A stretch of 64,000 nt of DNA from Bacillota bacterium (lineage in GTDB: Bacteria > Bacillota > Limnochordia > DTU087 > JAAYGB01). Below the pieces are notes generated by a model, which saw nothing but the letters and a program-made list of their open reading frames with translations, made no database searches and was not told where the DNA came from. How positions within the stretch are numbered: position 1 is the first letter of the stretch; each line of letters starts with the position of its first letter. Positions 1-9,007 of the stretch are shown here, in pieces. A program made the position numbers and the translations under genes. The stretch spans positions 1 to 64,000 of the forward strand of contig JAAYGB010000059.1 in NCBI GenBank assembly GCA_012727955.1. Direction: 5' to 3'.

Positions 1-64
1 CAATTGGTAGAGCATCGGTCTCCAAAACCGAGGGTTGCGGGTTCGAGTCCTGTCTCCCCTGCCA
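1..64 (+). tRNA. tRNA-Trp (CCA anticodon), 5' end cut by the window
   Basis: The window opens inside a tRNA. The anticodon arm has loop CTCCAAA (anticodon CCA, tryptophan), followed by the variable loop, a T-arm containing GGTTCGAGTCC, the 3' acceptor strand and an encoded CCA end at 62-64. The 5' acceptor strand and part of the D-arm lie outside the window. A strong terminator follows three bases later. Confidence 0.95.
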
Positions 65-66
65 AC

Positions 67-103
67 GCCTTCAGAATCTAGGATTCTGAAGGCTTTTTGT
101 TTT
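67..103 (+). terminator. Rho-independent terminator after tRNA-Trp
   Basis: A 12-bp perfect stem (GCCTTCAGAATC with GATTCTGAAGGC), a 3-base loop and a run of T residues directly follow the tRNA CCA end. This is a classical intrinsic terminator for the plus-strand tRNA transcript. Confidence 0.93.
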
Positions 104-134
104 GTCTACGGCAATTAGAGCTGGGACAACAGGT

Positions 135-557
135 TTAGTGGTCATTGCTGAGATTCACCCCGACGATCCCACCGAGAATCCCTACTGCGATAGCAATCCC
201 GATCTGACCTAACCATTCAGGATTGGCTTGAGTCAAGAACTGCAGACTTCCCTCCACCCACCAAGTCAACAGGCAGTAATACAAGAAGGCGAGCAGGCCA
301 CCCATCAACCACCCTGCCCGCCCTACGTATCTCCCCGTATAGGCTGCGCCTAAGCCGATACTAAGGAAGTTAAAAGTTCGGAAAATAATATCGGAACTTA
401 GCTGCAGATGAGCCAATGAGGCCACCAATGAGACCAAAACAGACCCGGTAATTGCCATTAGAGCAGCAACCACCAGACCCCCGCCCAGACCAATAATAAC
501 TCGAAGCAAAGCTGACAATACCCTGCTTGAGAGCGGATATCCCCCAGTCATCCTCAC
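135..557 (-). CDS. Small integral membrane protein, TIGR04086-like
   Basis: A 140-residue, very hydrophobic protein with about four predicted membrane spans (roughly 15-50, 55-72, 80-98 and 115-135) and no soluble domain. Its length, span layout and Gly/Ala-rich helices resemble the TIGR04086 family of small membrane proteins found in spore-forming Firmicutes, whose function is unknown. The frame opens with GTG-AGG-ATG behind a GGAGG-type SD, so either the GTG at 557 or the ATG two codons later could be the start. It stands alone between the tRNA-Trp terminator and the EF-G2 terminator. Family assignment is from overall resemblance only. Confidence 0.7.
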   Translation of the reverse strand: MRMTGGYPLSSRVLSALLRVIIGLGGGLVVAALMAITGSVLVSLVASLAHLQLSSDIIFRTFNFLSIGLGAAYTGRYVGRAGWLMGGLLAFLYYCLLTWWVEGSLQFLTQANPEWLGQIGIAIAVGILGGIVGVNLSNDH

Positions 558-635
558 CTGTCCTCCCCTCCTTGGTCAGGCTTTTAGTACAGGAATATGC
601 TAAGATCTGGGGGTTTAGACCAGGCTAAGACAAGG

Positions 636-670
636 AAAACCCCCGATCGACACCGACCAGGGGCTTTTTT
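636..670 (-). terminator. Terminator of the EF-G2 gene, possibly bidirectional
   Basis: On the minus strand the stem is CCCC-(T)-GGTC with GATC-GGGG around a 6-base loop, followed by GTTTTCC. It lies 20 bp past the stop of the EF-G-like gene. The plus-strand reading also ends in six T residues, so it may stop transcription from both sides. Confidence 0.75.
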
Positions 671-689
671 GATCACAGTAATACTATGG

Positions 690-2762
690 TTATGCCGTTT
701 CCTCTGACTTCTTGCTTTCAGCAATCACCTGCTCTGCGATTTGAGCTGGTACTTCCTCATAGTGGTCAAATTCCATGCTGAAGCTGCCTCTACCTTGAGT
801 CATGGATCTCAGATCGATACCGTAGCTGAACATTTCCGCCAGAGGCGCCTGAGCCCTGATGATCTCCTGTCCGCCTTGGGGTTCCATACCCAGGATCCGG
901 CCTCTACGCTTGTTCATGTCACCGATGACATCACCCATGTAGGCCTCGGGAACGGTAATCTCCACGTTCATAATCGGCTCCAGCAAAATGGGATTGGCGT
1001 CAACGAAGCCCTTCTTGAAGGCCATGGAAGCGGCGATCTTAAAGGCCATTTCCGAAGAGTCCACGCTGTGATAGGAGCCATCATAGAGGGTTACTCGCAC
1101 ATTGACCACGGGATAGCCGGCGATGACTCCCTCTTCCATTGTCTCCAGAACACCCTTCTCAACGGCAGGGATATACTGTCTGGGAACGGCTCCACCAAAG
1201 ATCTTATCCACAAATTCGAAGTTCTCGCCGGTGGTTAAAGGTTCGATTTCTAGCCAGACGTGACCGAATTGGCCTCGGCCGCCACTTTGCTTCTTATGTC
1301 TACCCTCAACTTGTACCTTACCCCGAATCGTCTCCCGATAGGGAACCTTAGGTGTGGACAGTTCCACCTCAGCGCCAAACTTGGACTTCAGACGACTGGT
1401 AAGGATATCCAGGTGCAGTTCGCCCATTCCGGAAATGATGGTTTCTCCCGTTTCGGCGTTCTTTTCCACCCGCAAAGTCGGATCCTCTTCGATTAAGCGG
1501 GACAATCCTGAGCTAATCTTGTCCTCATCGCCCTTTGCCTTGGGAACAGCGGCCATCGAAACCTGTGGCATCGGGAAATCGATGGGGTCTAGAGTGATGG
1601 CTTTACTCTTTGTACCCAAAGTGTCACCGGTCACCGTGGCTTGGAGTTTGGCTACCGCGGCTAAGTCACCGGGGCCCACCTCATCCACGGGAATCTGCTC
1701 TTTACCCTGGAGGATAAATACCTGACCGACCCTTTCATCCAGTCCCTGCGTTACGTTATAGATATGGGAATCGGACTTAAATACGCCGGAATAGACTCTA
1801 AACATCGTCAACTTACCGACGTAGGGGTCAGAGATGGTCTTGTAGACAAAGGCACACAAGGGTTCGTCCTTAGAGGGAGTGATTTCAACGGTTTCGCCCT
1901 TGGCATCCTTGCCCGAGACTGTCGCCATGTCCGGTGAAGGCATACAGGCCACGATGTAGTCAAGGAGAATATCCAATCCCATTTGCTCCTTGGCCGAGCC
2001 CAAGAGGACTGGAACTATGGTGCCAGACTGAGTGCCCACACCAATGGCTGCCTCGATCTCAGCTTGGGTTAGCTCTTCCCCTTCTAGATACTTCATCGCT
2101 AGCTCGTCATCGGTAACCGCGGCGGCATCCATCAGCATTTCGCGATAGTTTTCCACCGCTTCACTCATCTCCGCGGGAATCTCACACTCCTGGGCCTTAC
2201 CGTCAACGAACTTGTAGCCCTTCATTCTCACCAGATCCACTAACCCAGTGAAGTTCTCCGCTTCGCCGATGGGCAAGTGGAGCGGAACTACGTTAGCACC
2301 GTACATCTCCTGCAGTGCATCGAGAACCTTCTGGAAGTTAGCGTTCTCTCGGTCCATCTTGTTGACGAAGAACATGCGGGGAATTTCCATCTCCTCGCAA
2401 TAGCCCCAAGCCTTTTCCGTGCCCACTTCGACACCGGAGGCAGCACACACGGTGATAATAGCGCCATCAGCCACCCGTAGCGTCGCCTTGACCTCACCGA
2501 CGAAGTCGAAATATCCCGGGGTATCCAGCAAGTTGATCTTGTGACCTTCCCACTCCGCGGGCGCTACTGTCGTATTGATACTAACCTGTCGCTTGACTTC
2601 CTCAGGATCGTAATCAAGGATACTAGTACCATTGTCGACACTACCCAGTCTTTTGATAACGCCGGAGCGGAATAGCAAGGCCTCTGCCAACGTCGTCTTT
2701 CCTGTGCCTCCATGGGAGACAAGTGCTACGTTACGCAATTGACTAACAGCGTATTTTTTCAC
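690..2762 (-). CDS. Elongation factor G-like GTPase (EF-G2 type)
   Basis: A 690-residue translational GTPase. The P-loop HGGTGKTT is at 17-24, DTPG at 80-83 and NKMD at 134-137. EF-G domains II-V follow, including the domain IV stretch beginning near 480. The HGGTGKTT P-loop and slightly short length are typical of the EF-G2 paralogue family (bacterial EF-G-like, cd04170 type) rather than the main EF-G. The gene also stands alone, not beside rpsL, rpsG or tuf. EF-G-type proteins act on the ribosome during translocation or recycling; the exact task of this paralogue is not established. GTG start with SD GGAGG nine bases upstream. A second EF-G elsewhere in the genome is expected. Confidence 0.92.
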   Translation of the reverse strand: MKKYAVSQLRNVALVSHGGTGKTTLAEALLFRSGVIKRLGSVDNGTSILDYDPEEVKRQVSINTTVAPAEWEGHKINLLDTPGYFDFVGEVKATLRVADGAIITVCAASGVEVGTEKAWGYCEEMEIPRMFFVNKMDRENANFQKVLDALQEMYGANVVPLHLPIGEAENFTGLVDLVRMKGYKFVDGKAQECEIPAEMSEAVENYREMLMDAAAVTDDELAMKYLEGEELTQAEIEAAIGVGTQSGTIVPVLLGSAKEQMGLDILLDYIVACMPSPDMATVSGKDAKGETVEITPSKDEPLCAFVYKTISDPYVGKLTMFRVYSGVFKSDSHIYNVTQGLDERVGQVFILQGKEQIPVDEVGPGDLAAVAKLQATVTGDTLGTKSKAITLDPIDFPMPQVSMAAVPKAKGDEDKISSGLSRLIEEDPTLRVEKNAETGETIISGMGELHLDILTSRLKSKFGAEVELSTPKVPYRETIRGKVQVEGRHKKQSGGRGQFGHVWLEIEPLTTGENFEFVDKIFGGAVPRQYIPAVEKGVLETMEEGVIAGYPVVNVRVTLYDGSYHSVDSSEMAFKIAASMAFKKGFVDANPILLEPIMNVEITVPEAYMGDVIGDMNKRRGRILGMEPQGGQEIIRAQAPLAEMFSYGIDLRSMTQGRGSFSMEFDHYEEVPAQIAEQVIAESKKSEETA

Positions 2763-3077
2763 CAGTGATCTCCTCCTTCATGCCGGTGACAAACTGAATA
2801 TAGTTTAATGTCGATTACTACTAGTATTACCTGATTTTGTCCCGAAGTACTTGCAAATAAGTATAACTATGCCCTTTCCTGTGACGCCACCGCTGTCCTT
2901 TCCACTCATCCCCCTTGATAACCTACCAAGGGTTAACCGGAATCGGAACATTATGTCAGTGTAGTCTAGTTAGTAGAAGTCGTTAAATTTAAGCTTCGCA
3001 TCAGGAGTTACGATTCCTGCCTACAATTTCCGCATCTTCAGCAAAAGTGCATCAAAGACCGATTTTCTCTGCTAATA
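2763..3077. other. Intergenic region upstream of the EF-G2 gene; no gene seen
   Basis: About 315 bp between the EF-G2 start and the terminator of the next gene. It should contain the EF-G2 promoter, but I find no convincing -35/-10 pair. No small frame with a good SD, tRNA or riboswitch-like fold was recognised. Confidence 0.5.
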
Positions 3078-3120
3078 ACACAAAAGGAGATCCCTGGCAT
3101 CTCACTGCTCAGGACCTCCT
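3078..3120 (-). terminator. Terminator of the VCBS repeat protein gene
   Basis: On the minus strand an imperfect stem (AGGAGGTCCTG with CAGGGATCTCCT, one mismatch and one bulge) surrounds a 13-base loop and runs into TTTTGTGTT. It lies 24 bp past the stop codon. Confidence 0.7.
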
Positions 3121-3143
3121 CATGTTTGATCACTTAATTGCAC

Positions 3144-4544
3144 TTAGGGAATCAGTTCTACTCGGCGAAGTTGTGGTTGCCAGCGCAGAGCGGTGGCAAA
3201 CTCGGCGATCATCTCCAAAGGTAAATACACCACATCATCATCCACGACGGGAGCAACAGTCAACCCAAGTTCTTCTCCATTAACCGTCATTTTGTTGGAA
3301 CCCACTTGACCTAAGACAAACCCCTGATTTCCGATGATAGTAATCCCATTGGAAGCAGCATCCCAAAAAACCATGGGACCCAGAATCTTCGTCACGTCCG
3401 TGGCACTAAGCAACGGTTGGCCCTCAACCCATATTGGCGGCTGGGCCAATTCCATGGACTCTTCGGCCACCACTAGCTCAAAGAAATCCTTGGGAACTGG
3501 TCTAAGACTATGTAACGCCCCAGCAGCATCAAAAAGGATCAGTCTACCGCTGCCTAGCCGCAGCTCCGAAGCCCCAGGAATGAAATCGACATCAGCGATA
3601 ACTTGAATCGAAGCCCTGGTGATCTGCATCACCCGCAAACCACCATCGACTACCGAAATTAACTCATCCTGTCCGTCTCCGTCCAAGTCACCGGCTACTG
3701 CCTCTGAAATCTTTAGCAAGGGATCCGATAAATGATGCTTCAGTTCGAAGGTCGAACCATTCCAGCCGTAGGCATAGAGCATCTCTTGCTTAGTAGTAAT
3801 CACAATATCAAGCACGCCATCGCGATCAACATCCATCAGGGTGACAGCGCTGACGGTACCCCAGGGATAGTTTTCCCAAATGGGAACCAGCTCATCGTCG
3901 AGCCACTGCAGGACAGCTACCTTGCCGGCGGACAACCCATAGATCACTTCATCGACGCCATCGTCGTTCACATCAGCCACGGTAAGCAGGCTGACTCTAC
4001 CTCCGGTACCCTCAAGGCGCCACACACTATCGAATCCCAAGCCATTCCATTGCAGTAAGCGAGCACCGCCGGAGCTGGTTACCGCCAGGATATCTTCCCA
4101 GCCATTGCCGTCTACATCACTGACCAGGATACTGTCTACCGCGGACCAGAGATAGTCGGTTTCGCCCTTGCGGAAAAAGTCCTGGCCATCGAAACCGAAG
4201 ATGATAATCGAACCGGCCTGACCGGTACCAACCAGAAGATCCGGCAGTCCATCGGCATCCACATCGCCCACGGTCAAGCTGGCTACCCCGGCGGCGATAC
4301 CGGGAATCTGCCACCTATCGACAAAACCCGAGCCATCCCACTGCATGATATACACGCTGTTGTTGGAGCCGACAATCAATTCAGGAACGCCGTCATGGGT
4401 CAAATCCGCCACTGCATAGGCCTTCCCGGAAATGTCCTCGACGACAAATTCCTCGATCAAGGCCATCGCAGAGGCGCCGGTTACTGCCAGAGCGCCAAAG
4501 GCGAGCATCATTACAACACAAAGACCTACCACTATCGGACGCAT
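3144..4544 (-). CDS. Secreted FG-GAP/VCBS repeat protein with a C-terminal copper amine oxidase-type stalk domain
   Basis: A 466-residue exported protein. It has an N-terminal signal peptide (about 1-27, ending in ASA-type residues). At least five FG-GAP/VCBS repeats follow, each with a calcium-binding-like acidic loop (DVDADGLPD, DVDGNGWED, DVNDDGVDE, DVDRDGVLD, DLDGDGQDE), predicting a beta-propeller. The last 90 residues resemble the copper amine oxidase N-terminal (stalk) domain common in secreted Firmicutes proteins. There is no sortase motif or S-layer domain. The longest frame starts at a TTG (4565), but an ATG at 4544 has SD GGGAGG seven bases upstream and opens directly into the signal peptide, so I chose it. 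Its ligand is unknown. Confidence 0.85.
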   Translation of the reverse strand: MRPIVVGLCVVMMLAFGALAVTGASAMALIEEFVVEDISGKAYAVADLTHDGVPELIVGSNNSVYIMQWDGSGFVDRWQIPGIAAGVASLTVGDVDADGLPDLLVGTGQAGSIIIFGFDGQDFFRKGETDYLWSAVDSILVSDVDGNGWEDILAVTSSGGARLLQWNGLGFDSVWRLEGTGGRVSLLTVADVNDDGVDEVIYGLSAGKVAVLQWLDDELVPIWENYPWGTVSAVTLMDVDRDGVLDIVITTKQEMLYAYGWNGSTFELKHHLSDPLLKISEAVAGDLDGDGQDELISVVDGGLRVMQITRASIQVIADVDFIPGASELRLGSGRLILFDAAGALHSLRPVPKDFFELVVAEESMELAQPPIWVEGQPLLSATDVTKILGPMVFWDAASNGITIIGNQGFVLGQVGSNKMTVNGEELGLTVAPVVDDDVVYLPLEMIAEFATALRWQPQLRRVELIP

Positions 4545-4613
4545 CGGTTGTCCTCCCTGCTTCAAGCACCTATGATATCACTATTATACCAGGTCCCGAA
4601 ATAATCCCTGCTG

Positions 4614-4657
4614 CAAAAAAAGCGTCTTCCCGAACAGGAGTCGGAAAGACGCTTTGA
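4614..4657 (-). terminator. Strong terminator after tRNA-Pro
   Basis: On the minus strand the stem GCGTCTT-TCCGA with TCGGG-AAGACGC surrounds a 7-base loop and is followed by seven T residues. It starts a few bases beyond the CCA end of tRNA-Pro. Confidence 0.93.
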
Positions 4658-4660
4658 TAC

Positions 4661-4738
4661 TGGTCGGGCTGACAGGATTTGAACCTGCGACCTCTACCAC
4701 CCCAAGGTAGCGCGCTAGCCAAGCTGCGCCACAGCCCG
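4661..4738 (-). tRNA. tRNA-Pro (GGG anticodon)
   Basis: A complete cloverleaf on the minus strand. Acceptor strand CGGGCTG pairs with CAGCCCG, and discriminator A and CCA are encoded. The anticodon stem CTACC/GGTAG encloses loop TTGGGGT, giving anticodon GGG. The T-arm contains GGTTCAAATCC. A strong terminator follows. Confidence 0.95.
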
Positions 4739-4811
4739 TGACCAAGTATTATGATAGCAGGTTTATTTCGAAAATGCAACCCCTTTGTCTAAAGAAATAA
4801 CTTCTAGTTAT

Positions 4812-6032
4812 TCAGGCATCGGAATCCAGCTGAAACTCGCTGTGGATGGCCCTTACAGCCTCTAAAGCTCTAGTCCTTGGGACCAAACAGGACACCTTGA
4901 TCTCTGAAGTCGAAATCGCCAGAATATTAATCCCTGCTTCCGCCAGGGTCCGAAACATAGTTGCAGCTACCCCAGGATTAGTTACCATGCCTGCTCCGAC
5001 GATGGAAACCTTCGCTACCTGATCATCATAGAGAATTCCGTCAATTCCCAGTTCTTCCCCGACGACAGTAATGATCCCCCTGGTACGGGGCAGGTCCGCC
5101 AGGTCAATGGAAAAGAGCATATCACAGGTTTCCCTTTCCTGAGGGGTTTGGACGATCATGTCCACATTAATGCCGGCATCGGCCAAGGCCGTAAAGATCC
5201 TTGCCACCACCCCTGGTCTGTCAGGAACGCCCCGTAGAGTCACCTTCGCAATATCTAGATCATGGGCCACTCCGACCACGACTCGCTCCCGTTCCAACTG
5301 ATTCTCCTCCTTCACCCAAGTCCCAGAATTATTGTTGAAACTCGATCTCACCACCAAGGGTACCCGTTCAAAGGCAGCGCATTCCACCGCCCGTGGCTGC
5401 AGTACCCCTGCGCCCAGTCGTGCCATCTCTAGCATCTCGCCATAGGAGATTTCCGCCAGCTTCCGGGCGGAGGTGACCACCCTGGGGTCTGCGGTGTATA
5501 CCCCATCGACATCGGTGTATATCTCGCACATTTTCGCCTGCAGGGCTGCTGCCAAGGCCACCGCGGTTGTATCGGAACCACCTCGACCCAAAGTGGTGTA
5601 GTCCCCTTGCTCATCTACACCTTGGAAGCCCGCAACGATTACGATCTTACCGGCGGCTAATTCAGATTTTACCCTAGTAGTATCGATGGACTTAATTTTT
5701 GCCTTGGTGTGAAGGGAATCGGTTCTAATCCCCGCTTGCACTCCGGTGAGGGATATGGCCTCGGTGCCCGCGGCATTAATGGCCATAGCCAACAGCGCGC
5801 TGGACATCTGCTCACCGGTGGTCAGCAGCATATCCAGTTCCCGGAGCGGCGGCTCATCGGTAATCTGCAGAGCCCTTTGGATTAGTTCGTCGGTAGTATC
5901 ACCTTGCGCCGACACTACAATTACTACCCCATAACCCTGTTCTTTGGCAGCAATGGCCCGCTTCGCCACCGCCTGCACCCGTTGAGCATCGGCTACTGAA
6001 GTCCCACCATACTTCTGTACGACAATCTCCAT
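4812..6032 (-). CDS. lysC: Aspartate kinase
   Basis: A 406-residue aspartokinase that phosphorylates L-aspartate with ATP in the first step toward lysine, threonine, methionine and diaminopimelate. The family signature KYGGTS is at 7-12 and the GRGGSDTTA substrate-binding segment is near 150. Two C-terminal ACT domains (about 265-400) sense amino-acid effectors. The length matches monofunctional, feedback-regulated class enzymes. The ATG start has an AGAGGGG SD. It appears to be a single-gene unit downstream of HU; lysA lies 21 kb away. I see no lysine riboswitch or T-box in the short upstream gap, so regulation is probably allosteric through the ACT domains. Confidence 0.96.
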   Translation of the reverse strand: MEIVVQKYGGTSVADAQRVQAVAKRAIAAKEQGYGVVIVVSAQGDTTDELIQRALQITDEPPLRELDMLLTTGEQMSSALLAMAINAAGTEAISLTGVQAGIRTDSLHTKAKIKSIDTTRVKSELAAGKIVIVAGFQGVDEQGDYTTLGRGGSDTTAVALAAALQAKMCEIYTDVDGVYTADPRVVTSARKLAEISYGEMLEMARLGAGVLQPRAVECAAFERVPLVVRSSFNNNSGTWVKEENQLERERVVVGVAHDLDIAKVTLRGVPDRPGVVARIFTALADAGINVDMIVQTPQERETCDMLFSIDLADLPRTRGIITVVGEELGIDGILYDDQVAKVSIVGAGMVTNPGVAATMFRTLAEAGINILAISTSEIKVSCLVPRTRALEAVRAIHSEFQLDSDA

Positions 6033-6150
6033 GCTAAAACCCCTCTTCCCATCAACTCAGCATCCCGCAGGAGACCAGGGCGAGTTAGTTTCTGCTTGTA
6101 CACGCTCACCGAATGATTATACCACAAAGTTGAGGCTTTGCGAGGGCTTC

Positions 6151-6185
6151 AGACAGAAGAAATCCCGGGAGTTATCCCGGGATTT
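6151..6185 (-). terminator. Terminator after the HU gene
   Basis: A perfect 11-bp inverted repeat (AAATCCCGGGA with TCCCGGGATTT, 4-base loop) lies 19 bp past the HU stop codon, followed on the minus strand by a pyrimidine-rich TTCTTCTGTC tail. Confidence 0.75.
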
Positions 6186-6203
6186 GAAGGCGAGATCATA
6201 GAT

Positions 6204-6494
6204 TTAGTGCATCACTTTCTGTTGAGCCACGGCGTCCTTAAGTGCCTTTCCGGCCCTGAAGGCAGGTACTGCCCTAGCTGCAATGGCTATCTCTTCTCCT
6301 GTCTGCGGGTTTCTTCCCTTCCGAGCCGCCCGTTCCCGCACCTCAAAGGTGCCAAAGCCAACTAACTGAACCTTTTCTCCTCGACCTAACGCCTCCCCTA
6401 TGGCTGACAACAACGCATCCACAGCGGTACCGGCATCTCGCTTGCTAATACCGGCCTTCTCTGCCACGGATTCGATTAACTCGGTCTTGGTCAC
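6204..6494 (-). CDS. hup: HU family DNA-binding protein
   Basis: A 96-residue histone-like protein that bends and compacts DNA as a dimer. The conserved core [18 protein letters not shown], which forms the DNA-clasping beta arms, is present, and the length matches HU. The frame can be opened at a GTG at 6506, but that codon overlaps the SD itself. The GTG at 6494 lies ten bases behind AGGAGG and gives the typical start MTKTELI, so I chose it. HU directly behind spoIVA is a common order in spore formers. Here a hairpin terminator separates the two, so HU is probably transcribed separately as well. Confidence 0.94.
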   Translation of the reverse strand: MTKTELIESVAEKAGISKRDAGTAVDALLSAIGEALGRGEKVQLVGFGTFEVRERAARKGRNPQTGEEIAIAARAVPAFRAGKALKDAVAQQKVMH

Positions 6495-6618
6495 TGGGAG
6501 TGCCACCTCCTACATCAGGCTGAATTTCTCCTTATTTGGTAGCCTTCCCACGACCAGACTAATTATGACAGCCATCGCTGCTGCAAGGGCGACAACGGAG
6601 CCTGCGTTGATCGAAGGA

Positions 6619-6694
6619 TTGGGAAAAAGCCGGTGCAGATCAACACCGACTTTACACCAGGAATGACACAAGTACCAAAGGGTGATCTGCACCG
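6619..6694 (-). terminator. Long-loop terminator directly after spoIVA
   Basis: A perfect 12-bp inverted repeat (CGGTGCAGATCA at 6683-6694 on the minus strand with TGATCTGCACCG at 6631-6642) begins at the base after the spoIVA stop codon. It encloses a 40-base loop and is followed by GCTTTTTCCC. The geometry fits an intrinsic terminator with an unusually large loop. Confidence 0.7.
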
Positions 6695-8173
6695 TTATAG
6701 GATGATGCATATTAACCCGCCACTGCCCTCATTGATAATCTTGCTCAAGGTGTCCTGCAGCTTGAGTTGGGCATTTTCCGGCATGCGGTGTAGTTTGCTG
6801 GTAATCCCATCCTGCACCAACTCCTGGAAGGACCGACCGAGGAAGTCGGTATCCCACAGTCGACTGGGATCCTCTTCAAAGACCTGTGACAAGTAGCGGA
6901 CCAGTTCCTCACCTTGTCTTTCGTTCCCAACAAAGGGCGTAACCTCGGTTTCGATGTTGGCCCGCACCAAGTGAATCGATGGTGCACTTGCCTTTAGTCT
7001 GACGCCGAAGTTATGGCCGTGGCGAAATAGTTCCGGTTCGTCAAAGGTGATGTCAGACAACTGTGGATTCACTATCCCATACCCCGTCATCGCCACCTGC
7101 TCTAGGGCATCGGCTACCTTGTCGTATTCCTTCTTGGCCATCGTCAGTTCCCGCATCAGGCGCATCAAGTGATGGTCGCCGCTGACCTCAAAGCCCGTCA
7201 GTTCCTGCAGAACCTGGTAGAACAAACTCCTGGGAGCCTGCACATCGATCAATACCGCTCCCTCTCCCAGATCCATATCCGCTAAGGTGACATGTTCTGA
7301 GATATCTAGGGCTGCTAAATCCTGCACCGCCTGGTCAATATCCCTAATCCGAGTGATTTGATCGGTAACGTCAAAGATTGCTTCTTCAAACTTCTCCCGC
7401 ACCCAGTGCTGAGGATCAAGCTCTTCCACCCACTGAGAGACCCGCACTCCGATTTCACGAATGGGAAATTCAAAGAGCATTTCATGGAGAACGTCTAGTA
7501 GATCCTCCTCGGTGAGATTGAGACAATCCACCGGTACAACGGTCACTTGGTATTTCTCCTCGAGCTCACTGGCTAACTCTTGAGTGGCCTCCGCCTTGGG
7601 GTAGCGGGAGTTAAGCAGCACCATGAAGGGCTTGCCAAGTTCCCGTAACTCGGAAATCACCTGTTCCTCTGCTGCCAGGTAATTTTCCCGGGGCAAATCA
7701 GTGATGGAACCATCGGTCACCACTACTAGACCCAGGGTCGAATGTTCCTCAATTACCTTTCGGGTACCAATTTCCGCCGCTTGTTGAAAGGTAATCTCCT
7801 CGTCAAACCAGGGGGTTCTCACCATTCTCGGACCCGACTCATCTACATAACCCATTGCCCCAGGAACAGTGTACCCCACACAATCGACTAACCGCAGATG
7901 AAACCGCAGATGATCCTCTAAGACCAATTCCACGGGTTCATCGGGAACAAACTTGGGCTCCGTTGTCATGATGGTGCGACCTGACCCACTTTGAGGCAGT
8001 TGGTCCCGAGTGCGCTCTGCTTGATGGGGATCCTTGATACTGGGCATGACAAGCAGGTCCATAAAGCGCTTAATAAACGTGGATTTGCCGGTACGCACTG
8101 GGCCGACAACACCGATATAGATACTGCCCCCGGTGCGCTCGGCAATGTCTTGGAATATATTGTACTTTTCCAA
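6695..8173 (-). CDS. spoIVA: Stage IV sporulation protein A, spore coat morphogenetic ATPase
   Basis: A 492-residue protein matching SpoIVA throughout. SpoIVA is made in the mother cell, is anchored to the outer forespore membrane, and polymerises using ATP to form the base layer of the spore coat; it also helps cortex assembly. The Walker A motif GPVRTGKST is at 24-32 and the DCVGYTVPGAMGY segment is near 97-109. The C-terminal polymerisation and membrane-targeting region ends hydrophobically, as expected. ATG start. A likely sigma-E promoter lies about 110 bp upstream. It is flanked by plsY-der on one side and HU on the other, the usual neighbourhood, although gpsA is absent from between plsY and spoIVA. 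Confidence 0.97.
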   Translation of the reverse strand: MEKYNIFQDIAERTGGSIYIGVVGPVRTGKSTFIKRFMDLLVMPSIKDPHQAERTRDQLPQSGSGRTIMTTEPKFVPDEPVELVLEDHLRFHLRLVDCVGYTVPGAMGYVDESGPRMVRTPWFDEEITFQQAAEIGTRKVIEEHSTLGLVVVTDGSITDLPRENYLAAEEQVISELRELGKPFMVLLNSRYPKAEATQELASELEEKYQVTVVPVDCLNLTEEDLLDVLHEMLFEFPIREIGVRVSQWVEELDPQHWVREKFEEAIFDVTDQITRIRDIDQAVQDLAALDISEHVTLADMDLGEGAVLIDVQAPRSLFYQVLQELTGFEVSGDHHLMRLMRELTMAKKEYDKVADALEQVAMTGYGIVNPQLSDITFDEPELFRHGHNFGVRLKASAPSIHLVRANIETEVTPFVGNERQGEELVRYLSQVFEEDPSRLWDTDFLGRSFQELVQDGITSKLHRMPENAQLKLQDTLSKIINEGSGGLICIIL

Positions 8174-8281
8174 ACCCTTCCCTCCTCGGATAACACTTGC
8201 GAATAGTCCCCGCCCAAACCGGTTGCCGCCATTGTTTGTGCTGCAGGCCTGACGCGTAAGTCTTCGCCAAATACCATTACA

Positions 8282-8310
8282 TTTATATTGTTAGGGGTCT
8301 AGCAATATGA
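8282..8310 (-). promoter_or_regulatory. Putative sigma-E promoter of spoIVA
   Basis: On the minus strand TCATATT (8304-8310) is followed after 14 bases by AATATAAA (8282-8289). This resembles the sigma-E pattern (-35 ATATT, 14-15 base spacer, -10 CATACAAT-like). spoIVA is known to be sigma-E dependent in Bacillus, which makes the placement plausible. Matched by eye only. Confidence 0.4.
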
Positions 8311-8318
8311 CCGAGCTA

Positions 8319-8350
8319 ATAAAAAACCACGCCGGACAACGTCCGACGTG
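8319..8350 (-). terminator. Terminator after plsY
   Basis: On the minus strand a 10-bp stem (CACGTCGGAC with GTCCGGCGTG, 3-base loop) is followed by GTTTTTTATT. It lies about 50 bp past the plsY stop and ends the der-plsY transcript. Confidence 0.92.
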
Positions 8351-8398
8351 ATCACCACTATTCCCAGCCGGGGAAATATATGCAATTTTCGCGACAGT

Positions 8399-9007
8399 TT
8401 AACTCCGCGGTCGGCCCTTTTCGCCGATTTTGTACTCCTGTCCCTTCCATAGACGCTTGATGTTGGCACTGTGGCGAAACACCGCAAAGAAGCTCAATAC
8501 CAGGCCTGCTAACAGGATCCGCAGCGGCATGCGAAAGAGCAATAAGAGAATGGGAAAGATTACAGCCACCGTCACCGAACCTAAGGAAATGTAGCGGGTT
8601 ATCCCTACCACCAGCAGGAATACTCCCAGGAGAATCAACCCGATATGGGGCCACAGGGCAAAGAGCACCCCGGCACTGGTGGCAATCCCTTTACCACCTC
8701 GAAACCCCAAATAGGCTGACCAATTGTGTCCGGCAATGGCTGCGATTCCACAAAGCACTCTGGAAAAATCCTCGCCGACGAGGCCACCTAAGTATACCCC
8801 CACCACTCCCTTGGCAGCGTCCAACAGCAAAACCAAAATCGCCGGAACCACTCCTATCGTCCGCAGGACATTGGTAGCTCCGATATTGCCACTGCCAAAT
8901 TGCCGAATGTCCTCGCCAAGCCACACCCGGGTTACGATCCAGCCCGAAGGCACCGACCCGATCAAATAACTGGCCAGCAGAGCCAAAGTATACCATAGGA
9001 TTGTCAT
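8399..9007 (-). CDS. plsY: Acyl-phosphate:glycerol-3-phosphate acyltransferase PlsY
   Basis: A 202-residue membrane enzyme that moves an acyl group from acyl-phosphate to glycerol-3-phosphate, the first acylation in phospholipid synthesis. The conserved GSGNIGATN motif is at 38-46 and the GGKG motif is near 101. About five membrane spans and the length match the family. The start overlaps the der stop by four bases (ATGA), so translation is probably coupled. The same window encodes PlsC, the next acylation step. Confidence 0.96.
   Translation of the reverse strand: MTILWYTLALLASYLIGSVPSGWIVTRVWLGEDIRQFGSGNIGATNVLRTIGVVPAILVLLLDAAKGVVGVYLGGLVGEDFSRVLCGIAAIAGHNWSAYLGFRGGKGIATSAGVLFALWPHIGLILLGVFLLVVGITRYISLGSVTVAVIFPILLLLFRMPLRILLAGLVLSFFAVFRHSANIKRLWKGQEYKIGEKGRPRS

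Noticed and set aside
741-1238. 165-residue plus-strand frame antisense to the EF-G2 gene
   Set aside because: A shadow of a long conserved gene; no SD and no family resemblance.
6033-6159. Lysine riboswitch or T-box upstream of lysC
   Set aside because: The gap is short, and I see no T-box sequence, specifier stem or multi-helix junction.
6510-6710. 66-residue minus-strand frame with a hydrophobic segment between spoIVA and HU
   Set aside because: It overlaps the end of spoIVA, has no SD before its ATG, and its first part is formed by the long-loop terminator stem.
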